A DNA stretch of 64,000 nucleotides, taken from NCBI GenBank assembly GCA_002415855.1, contig DIAS01000193.1:20385-84384 (forward strand), written 5' to 3'. The notes under the pieces are model-generated. The model did no database searches and had not been told where the DNA came from. It was given only the letters and a program-made list of their open reading frames with translations. The position numbers and the translations under genes are program-made. Each line of letters opens with the position of its first letter. Position 1 is the first letter of the stretch. Positions 61,371-64,000 of the stretch are shown one piece after another. Source of the DNA: Bacteroidales bacterium UBA5072. GTDB taxonomy: Bacteria > Bacteroidota > Bacteroidia > Bacteroidales > UBA10428.

Positions 61371-61941
61371 AACCCGTGATTTCATGTTTGTATTTATTCC
61401 TGATACTTTCAATTAACGCTAACTTGCATCGATAGCGGCGATTCCTGGTATGCTGTTCACTGGTGTAACCCATGATAACGGTAATCTCGGCGATTGAACG
61501 ACCCTCCATGAACAATGTCAGTACCTTCCGGCAATCGGCAGAGAGCTTTTCAAAGTATAGCCTGTAAATCTTCAAGCGTTCGTTATGATCGCTGATCTGG
61601 GCAATATCTGTTTCCGTATCAATGAATTCTTCCATATCCACAGCCTTCTTAATTACTCTTTTCCGCTTGCCCAATTCTTTCAGCCACAGAAAGCGGGAAA
61701 CAGAATAGAGGTAAGTCCCCAGGGAACAGGTCAATTTGAAATTTTCCTGGCGCACTTTCTGAAACAACACCATCAGAACGTCCTGAAACAGGTCTTTTGC
61801 ATCCTCCTCGGTGCCGTTGTTCGTAAGGATAAAACGCCGGATGATCTGATAATAGGTTAAATAATACTCCCGGAGAACTTCTTCATTCCGGTTTAACAGT
61901 CCGTTGAGCAACTCAGCGTCTGAAAATTTAATTGACCCCAT
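61348..61941 (-). CDS. ECF RNA polymerase sigma factor linked to the CHAT locus
   Basis: A 197-residue group 4 sigma factor. Region 2 has EEDAKDLFQDVLMVLFQKVR and LGTYLYSVSRFLWLKELGKR. Region 4 has LSADCRKVLTLFMEGRSIAE, MGYTSEQHTRNRRYRCKLAL. The C-terminus extends into the overlapping membrane TPR gene. A promoter pair lies 66-93 bases upstream. With its membrane partner and the opposing TPR-CHAT gene it may form a periplasm-sensing unit. Confidence 0.88.
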   Translation of the reverse strand: MGSIKFSDAELLNGLLNRNEEVLREYYLTYYQIIRRFILTNNGTEEDAKDLFQDVLMVLFQKVRQENFKLTCSLGTYLYSVSRFLWLKELGKRKRVIKKAVDMEEFIDTETDIAQISDHNERLKIYRLYFEKLSADCRKVLTLFMEGRSIAEITVIMGYTSEQHTRNRRYRCKLALIESIRNKYKHEITGYENDQDN

Positions 61942-62006
61942 CCGATGTTTAATACTGTGAGAAGAATAAAAGTAACCCTGACATTGAAAATATTGTCAGA
62001 TAGTAA

Positions 62007-62034
62007 CAAGTATACAAAAAAATTTGCTTACAAA
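62007..62034 (-). promoter_or_regulatory. Promoter of the CHAT-linked sigma operon
   Basis: The minus strand reads TTTG (62031-62034), 16 bases, then TATACTTG (62007-62014), one mismatch from TAnnTTTG. A small CTGACA/TGTCAG palindrome lies just downstream at about 61978-61999 and could be an operator. Confidence 0.4.
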
Positions 62035-62065
62035 TGAATTCCGGCTGAATATAAATTCAAGGCAA

Positions 62066-64000
62066 CTATCTGTACGTATCAATGGGGGCGCATGTGCAAA
62101 CGAGGTTCCTGTCGCCGTATGCATCATCAACCCGGCTAACGGTAGGCCAGAACTTGTTGCGCTCACACCACTCATTCGGAAAGGCGGCTTGTTTTCTTGA
62201 ATAGGGATGATTCCAGCTATCGGCAGAAATGACCAGTTGTGTATGAGGAGCATTTTTCAGCAGGTTATCAGTCTTGTTCCCAGAGGCAGCAACATCCTCA
62301 ATCTCTTTGCAAATGGAAATCAGGGCTGTTGTGAAGCGGTTGAGCTCAAACAGTGATTCACTTTCCGTCGGTTCTACCATCAAGGTTCCGTGAACGGGAA
62401 AAGAAAGTGTAGGTGCGTGAAATCCATAATCCATCAAACGCTTGGCGATGTCAGTTTCTGTTACTTCGGAGGATGCTTTGAAGCCCCGGCAGTCAAGTAT
62501 CATTTCATGGCCAACAAATCCATTTTCACCGGTGTACAGCACTTTGAAGTAGTCTTTCAAACAGGCCGCCAGATAATTGGCATTCAGAATGGCTATTTTT
62601 GTAGCATAGGATAAGCCTTCCTTGCCCAGCATACTGCAGTATGCATGTGAAATAACCAGTATCCCTGCGCTGCCCCAGGGGGCTGATGCCACGGCTGTGA
62701 TACCCTGAACACCGCCTGTCTCAACCACAGGATGTGCAGGTAAGAATTTCACCAGATGTCCGGCCACAACAATGGGACCTACACCCGGTCCCCCACCGCC
62801 GTGCGGTATGGCGAAAGTCTTGTGAAGATTAAGGTGACACACGTCAGCCCCAATCTCGGCCGGGTTGGTAAGTCCAACCTGTGCGTTCATGTTGGCACCA
62901 TCCATATAAACCTGTCCACCATACTGGTGGATCAGTGCTGTCATTTCTTTGATGGCTGATTCGAACACCCCGTGAGTTGAGGGATAAGTGACCATGAAGG
63001 CGGCCAGCCTGTCTTTGTGCAGTTCGGCCTTGGCCTTCAGATCTGAGATTTCAATATTTCCTTTGTCATCACAATTGACGACTACTACCTTCATCCCGGC
63101 CATGGCAGCACTTGCGGGATTTGTGCCATGTGCCGATGCAGGGATCAGCACTACGTCTCTGTATTCCTCATTCCGGCTTTCCAGGTATTTTCTGATCACC
63201 AGTAATCCGGCATATTCTCCTGCTGCTCCCGAGTTTGGCTGGAATGATACCTCTTCCAGTCCGGTAATGATCTTCAGAAATACAGCCAGTTCATGAAAGA
63301 TCTGGTGATAACCCTCAGCCTGGTCAATGGGTACAAAAGGATGAATATTCCCGAATCCCGGCCAGCTTAAAGGAAGCATCTCCACAGCGGCATTCAGCTT
63401 CATGGTACAGGAGCCCAGGGGAATCATCCCGTGTGTCAATGAAAAATCCTTTCTTTCCAGGTTCTTAATGTACCGCATCATTTCGGTTTCACAGCGATAC
63501 CGGTTGAACAGGAGCTGCATCATGAAATTATCCTTGCGCAGCAAGTGCTCATGGATGCCGGTGGTACCTATATTCTCCTGAAAAATGGGTCCGGCATTCT
63601 GCTTAACCGCAATGGCAAAAACTTCCACAATCCGGTTCAGGTCTTCCATGGTGGTAGTCTCATCCAAACTGATACCTATGGTGTCATCGGGATGATAACG
63701 GAAATTGATTTCTCTTTCAACGGCAACCAATCGAAATGTTTCGGAAGAGACCGTTACGGGTAATTTTATCCGTAATGTATCAAAAAAATTCTCATTGAGC
63801 TCGCTGCAACCCAGTTCTGTCAGTTTATTGCGTAACGCGACCGTGTATTGATGAATGCGCTCAGCGATAATTCTTAAACCTTCGGGACCATGGTAAACCG
63901 CATACATGCCGGCCATACTGGCCAACAAGGCCTGTGCAGTGCAAATGTTGGAGGTAGCCCTTTCCCTCTTGATATGCTGTTCACGGGTTTGCAGCGCCAT
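62066..64000 (-). CDS. gcvP: Glycine dehydrogenase (decarboxylating), C-terminal two-thirds; start beyond window
   Basis: The 644 visible residues are the C-terminal part of the P protein of the glycine cleavage system, which decarboxylates glycine and loads the aminomethyl group onto the H protein. The sequence begins inside the N-half (RERATSNICTAQALLASMAG) and continues through the PLP-bearing C-half: SFQPNSGAAGEYAGL, ASAHGTNPASAAMAG, and the Schiff-base lysine in LNLHKTFAIPHGGGGPG. The end ERNKFWPTVSRVDDAYGDRN is complete. The true start lies to the right of base 64000, so the gene is partial here. Confidence 0.95.
   Translation of the reverse strand: MALQTREQHIKRERATSNICTAQALLASMAGMYAVYHGPEGLRIIAERIHQYTVALRNKLTELGCSELNENFFDTLRIKLPVTVSSETFRLVAVEREINFRYHPDDTIGISLDETTTMEDLNRIVEVFAIAVKQNAGPIFQENIGTTGIHEHLLRKDNFMMQLLFNRYRCETEMMRYIKNLERKDFSLTHGMIPLGSCTMKLNAAVEMLPLSWPGFGNIHPFVPIDQAEGYHQIFHELAVFLKIITGLEEVSFQPNSGAAGEYAGLLVIRKYLESRNEEYRDVVLIPASAHGTNPASAAMAGMKVVVVNCDDKGNIEISDLKAKAELHKDRLAAFMVTYPSTHGVFESAIKEMTALIHQYGGQVYMDGANMNAQVGLTNPAEIGADVCHLNLHKTFAIPHGGGGPGVGPIVVAGHLVKFLPAHPVVETGGVQGITAVASAPWGSAGILVISHAYCSMLGKEGLSYATKIAILNANYLAACLKDYFKVLYTGENGFVGHEMILDCRGFKASSEVTETDIAKRLMDYGFHAPTLSFPVHGTLMVEPTESESLFELNRFTTALISICKEIEDVAASGNKTDNLLKNAPHTQLVISADSWNHPYSRKQAAFPNEWCERNKFWPTVSRVDDAYGDRNLVCTCAPIDTYR

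Noticed and set aside
57350..61941. Type III-E CRISPR (Craspase) locus
   Set aside because: There is a TPR-CHAT protein and a sigma factor but no gRAMP/Cas7-11, crRNA array or Csx30/31; the CHAT protein has a signal peptide.

Overview
The window looks like chromosomal DNA of a Bacteroidota bacterium, probably an uncultured Bacteroidales or Marinilabiliales relative. The evidence is a protein with a type IX secretion (T9SS) C-terminal sorting domain, a MurF-Alr fusion, a paired NfeD and flotillin (FloA), a half-size TSUP transporter, many ECF sigma factors, promoter-like TAnnTTTG boxes typical of the phylum's primary sigma factor, and weak Shine-Dalgarno signals. No rRNA, tRNA, CRISPR array, integrase or transposase gene was seen.

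Layout. 1-9.4 kb: a cut-off TrkA-N protein, a decayed TPR fragment, an M24 peptidase, dnaB, ispE, a biotin carrier with a carboxyltransferase, an LptF/LptG permease and tgt. 9.5-11.9 kb: a GT2 glycosyltransferase, an ECF sigma factor and rsmG. 11.9-22.1 kb: a compact seven-gene minus-strand operon, the most unusual part of the window. 22.5-31.2 kb: bcp, recA, an acyl-ACP thioesterase, a short ferredoxin, an M20 hydrolase, a TSUP protein, a large beta-propeller/barrel protein and fructose-bisphosphate aldolase. 31.4-42.6 kb: an APC permease, MATE exporter, lipocalin, TypA, AmtB-PII, MscS, an ECF sigma with a membrane partner, and a lipoprotein FKBP. 42.7-57.1 kb: a TPR/PD40/SPOR envelope protein, ClpS, NfeD-FloA, a HAD phosphatase, MurF-Alr, two glycosyltransferases, a purine permease, a PASTA protein, a T9SS-exported protein and RluD. 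57.1-61.9 kb: a small proline-rich peptide, a TPR-CHAT protease-like protein, a membrane TPR anti-sigma candidate and an ECF sigma factor. The window ends inside gcvP.

The operon at 11.87-22.10 kb lies between core genes (rsmG and bcp-recA). In transcription order it encodes a vWA-like lipoprotein, a three-helix membrane protein, a tubulin/FtsZ-like GTPase, a 1092-residue actin/Hsp70-like ATPase with a large novel N-terminal half, a membrane-spanning adaptor, a MotA/ExbB/ZorA-like stator with a long coiled-coil tail, and a MotB/ZorB-like OmpA protein that keeps the proton-carrying aspartate. I infer an ion-driven envelope machine coupled to two cytoskeletal-type NTPases. It shares the stator with Zorya defence but has no nuclease or helicase. 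It also resembles a membrane-remodelling system predicted earlier around FtsZ-like, vWA and OmpA proteins.

A second candidate system is the TPR-CHAT protein, which has a signal peptide and a C-terminal membrane anchor. It faces an ECF sigma and a membrane TPR protein that fits an anti-sigma factor, and it is divergent from a 37-residue Pro-Asp/Lys-rich peptide. The arrangement suggests proteolytic release of a sigma factor. Several intergenic palindromes, including a 29-bp tandem repeat and a MITE-like element, share a CTCAnnnTGACA-type core and look like one dispersed repeat family.
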